The position numbers and the translations under genes are program-made. Shown here piece after piece: positions 13,834-15,580 of a stretch of 15,580 nt of DNA (the stretch's first letter is position 1; every line of letters begins with the position of its first letter). Source of the stretch: Candidatus Fermentithermobacillaceae bacterium (lineage in GTDB: Bacteria > Bacillota > Sulfobacillia > Fermentithermobacillales > Fermentithermobacillaceae); the NCBI GenBank assembly GCA_012842105.1, contig DUTL01000265.1:1-15580 (forward strand), read 5' to 3'. Under the pieces are notes generated by a model that was not told the DNA's origin, made no database searches, and saw nothing but the letters and a program-made list of their open reading frames with translations.

Positions 13834-15044
13834 TCCAGAAGGCAATGACTAAAGATTATGCACCAAAGATTGTGGCGCTGATTCTGGCCCTGATTGTCTG
13901 GGTCCAGGTATTCAATGATAAGAATCCTTTAGAGAGGCGGATTTTTTCGGTAGAGGTGGTTCCCAGAGAAGTCCAGGATGAAATTATTATTGTTTCTACT
14001 GACCCGCCGAAAGTCAATGTTACTTTCGAAGGCAGGGCAAGAACTCTTGACGAGATTGACAAAGACGGCCTAAAAGCAGTGGCAAACCTGTCAGGAGCAG
14101 GGGAAGGTACGTTTACAGCAGAATTGTCGGTGGTTGCTCCTTATGGATCAAAGATTATTGAGATAAACCCTAAGACAGTCAATTTTGAAGTGGACGTGAT
14201 GTCTTCAGCAAGTGTCGGGGTGGCCATTCAAACCCAGGGAGCCCCTCATGAAGATTTCGAGAGGGGTGAACCTGTGCCGTCAGCCGGTTCCATAAAAGTG
14301 ACAGGGCCCAAGAGGCTGGTGGACAGGGTCAAATATGTTCAAGGTTCTGTAGATATTACCGGGGCTGCAAAAGCAATAACTGCGCTGGCCGAACTGTCCG
14401 CACGAGATGTTGCCGGCAACGAAGTCCCTGGAGTTGAGCTGGAGCCGGCTCAGGTAGAAGTTACCGTGCCACTCAATTCCCTTCCCCCATCAAAAGTTAT
14501 ACCTGTACAAGCTGTGGTTACCGGTACCCCGGTGTCCGGGTTTGCCGTCGGCCCTGTTGCAGTTAGCCCTGCACAGGTAAAAGCAAGGGCCGATGAACGA
14601 GTGCTTAGTTCACTAAGGCACATATCCACCAGGCCTATAGACGTCAGCGGGAAAGACAATACTTTCCTGCATCAGGCCTCCCTTGACCTTCCCAAAGGGG
14701 TAACGGTGCAAGATGGGCGTGTACTGGTTACAGTTGAAATTGTTGAAGACATCAAGACCCAAACCTACGATGGCGTGATTGTTCAACTAGAGTCTCCCCC
14801 GGTTGGTTATGCGTGGGAGATTGATCCGCCTACGGTGAGCGTTGACCTTACAGGCCGGAGCGATATTTTGGCCAAGATTCGCAGAAACGACATTACAGTT
14901 TATATAGATGCCCAGGGCAGAACTGAAGGAACGACGGACCTGGTGGTCGCTTACAAGATTCAAGCTCCTGAAGGGGTAAGTACAGATATGCTTCAAGTAG
15001 ATATTAAGCCGGCCCGTGTCAAACTTACCTTGACCAAACGGTAA
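13830..15044 (+). CDS. cdaR: CdaR, YbbR-domain regulator of CdaA
   Basis: CdaR is a single-pass membrane protein whose extracytoplasmic YbbR repeats and membrane anchor modulate CdaA activity. The 404-residue product has a short cytoplasmic N-terminus, one membrane helix (about 12-28, IVALILALIVWVQVF) and then roughly four beta-rich YbbR repeats, at about 35-115, 118-208, 212-300 and 305-400. Each ends in a PxxVxVT/VxL-like strand (PPKVNVTF, PAQVEVTV, PPTVSVDL, PARVKLTL). The ATG overlaps the cdaA stop (ATGA), with GGAGG at 13817-13821 eight bases upstream. Tight coupling with cdaA fits a stoichiometric complex. No catalytic residues are expected. The family call is firm from architecture and neighbours. 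Confidence 0.93.
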   Translation: MIQKAMTKDYAPKIVALILALIVWVQVFNDKNPLERRIFSVEVVPREVQDEIIIVSTDPPKVNVTFEGRARTLDEIDKDGLKAVANLSGAGEGTFTAELSVVAPYGSKIIEINPKTVNFEVDVMSSASVGVAIQTQGAPHEDFERGEPVPSAGSIKVTGPKRLVDRVKYVQGSVDITGAAKAITALAELSARDVAGNEVPGVELEPAQVEVTVPLNSLPPSKVIPVQAVVTGTPVSGFAVGPVAVSPAQVKARADERVLSSLRHISTRPIDVSGKDNTFLHQASLDLPKGVTVQDGRVLVTVEIVEDIKTQTYDGVIVQLESPPVGYAWEIDPPTVSVDLTGRSDILAKIRRNDITVYIDAQGRTEGTTDLVVAYKIQAPEGVSTDMLQVDIKPARVKLTLTKR

Positions 15045-15048
15045 CACA

Positions 15049-15077
15049 GCGCCTTCTGGGCCGAAAAAACGAGGCGC
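15049..15077 (+). other. Short inverted repeat in the cdaR-glmM spacer
   Basis: GCGCCT (15049-15054) and AGGCGC (15072-15077) could pair as a 6-base stem around a 17-base loop containing an A-run. No T-tract follows, so it is not a terminator. The glmM ribosome-binding site (GGAGGG, 15090-15095) lies just downstream and remains free. It could be an mRNA processing or stability element, or chance. Confidence 0.3.
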
Positions 15078-15102
15078 ATACAGAGATCCGGAGGGCATGT
15101 GG

Positions 15103-15580
15103 ATGAATCTGTTCGGAACTGACGGTATTCGCGGCATTGCAAACGAGGATTTGACATGTGAAATTGCTTTCCGGTTAGGCCAGGTTGTAGGCATGCACCT
15201 CTCACCCGGTAAGCAAATTTGTGTCGGAAAGGATACCAGGATTTCAGGTGGCATGTTAGAGGCATCTTTGGTTGCAGGCATTACGTCTACAGGAAGGGAT
15301 GCAATGCGCCTGGGAGTGGTAACCACTCCGGGGCTTTCTTTTATTGCAAGCCGTTTTCACCTGGGGGGTGGGGTGATGATTTCCGCCTCCCATAATCCTT
15401 TCGAGTATAACGGGCTTAAAGTATTTGGCCTCGACGGCAGAAAGATTTCAGAAGAAACCGAACTGCAATTTTCCAATATGATACTAAGCAAACTCGATAA
15501 GCGGCATTTACCAACGGGAAACGAGATAGGCACAGTGATTGACGGAAACGAACTGGTTCAAAGCTATGTTGAATTTCTAA
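15103..15580 (+). CDS. glmM: Phosphoglucosamine mutase GlmM (5' part, runs off the window)
   Basis: GlmM converts glucosamine-6-phosphate to glucosamine-1-phosphate, the step before UDP-GlcNAc and peptidoglycan synthesis. The 159 residues present begin MNLFGTDGIRG, typical of the family. They include GKDTRISG (42-49), TTPG (74-77) and the active-site phosphoserine loop SASHNP (94-99, Ser96 being the phosphorylated residue by homology). No stop is met before the window ends, so about two-thirds of the gene is missing here. An in-frame ATG at 15097 sits one base from the GGAGGG at 15090-15095, whereas ATG 15103 is 7 bases away and is preferred. It follows cdaR by 58 bases. In Bacillus and related bacteria GlmM also binds and restrains CdaA, so the three products act together. 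Confidence 0.96.
   Translation, partial: MNLFGTDGIRGIANEDLTCEIAFRLGQVVGMHLSPGKQICVGKDTRISGGMLEASLVAGITSTGRDAMRLGVVTTPGLSFIASRFHLGGGVMISASHNPFEYNGLKVFGLDGRKISEETELQFSNMILSKLDKRHLPTGNEIGTVIDGNELVQSYVEFL

Noticed and set aside
15103..15580. glmM as a truncated pseudogene
   Set aside because: The frame is intact to the last base, with all expected N-terminal motifs. It is cut by the window edge only.

Overview
The window is a gene-dense bacterial chromosome segment of roughly balanced base composition. It most likely comes from a Gram-positive, Clostridia-like Firmicutes. The evidence is the rapZ-yvcK-whiA cluster, the cdaA-cdaR-glmM cluster, a DUF2089 / YvlB-LiaX-type operon, strong GGAGG-type Shine-Dalgarno sites and frequent GTG/TTG starts. 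No tRNA, rRNA, insertion sequence, phage gene or CRISPR array is visible. The genus cannot be fixed from the sequence alone.

Layout: (1) 16-6884, plus strand: the complete nucleotide-excision repair set uvrB-uvrA-uvrC, with each stop codon overlapping the next start. (2) 6931-9116, plus strand: a separate unit that begins with a near-consensus sigma-A promoter and ends at a rho-independent terminator. It encodes a zinc-ribbon/HTH DUF2089 protein, a YvlB/LiaX-like protein with an NGRI-repeat beta-solenoid, and a small companion protein. All three carry the same short helical SHOCT-like module. (3) 9095-12694, minus strand: a cupin-type glucose-6-phosphate isomerase followed by rapZ, yvcK and whiA, closely spaced and probably one operon. 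(4) 12695-13020: a divergent intergenic region with no gene. (5) 13021-15580, plus strand: the c-di-AMP synthase cdaA, its membrane regulator cdaR and the start of glmM, which runs off the window.

The right half has a common theme. The isomerase makes fructose-6-phosphate, the entry point to amino-sugar synthesis, and GlmM makes glucosamine-1-phosphate. In other bacteria RapZ and YvcK respond to amino-sugar or UDP-sugar intermediates, and CdaA/CdaR/GlmM link wall-precursor synthesis to c-di-AMP. The placement of an archaeal-type isomerase at the head of the rapZ operon, facing cdaA-cdaR-glmM, is the most suggestive metabolic arrangement here. The three-gene DUF2089/solenoid operon is the best candidate for a poorly described system. 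Most other genes are ordinary core genes. Several start codons were moved from the longest reading frame on the basis of ribosome-binding sites, domain alignment or promoter overlap.
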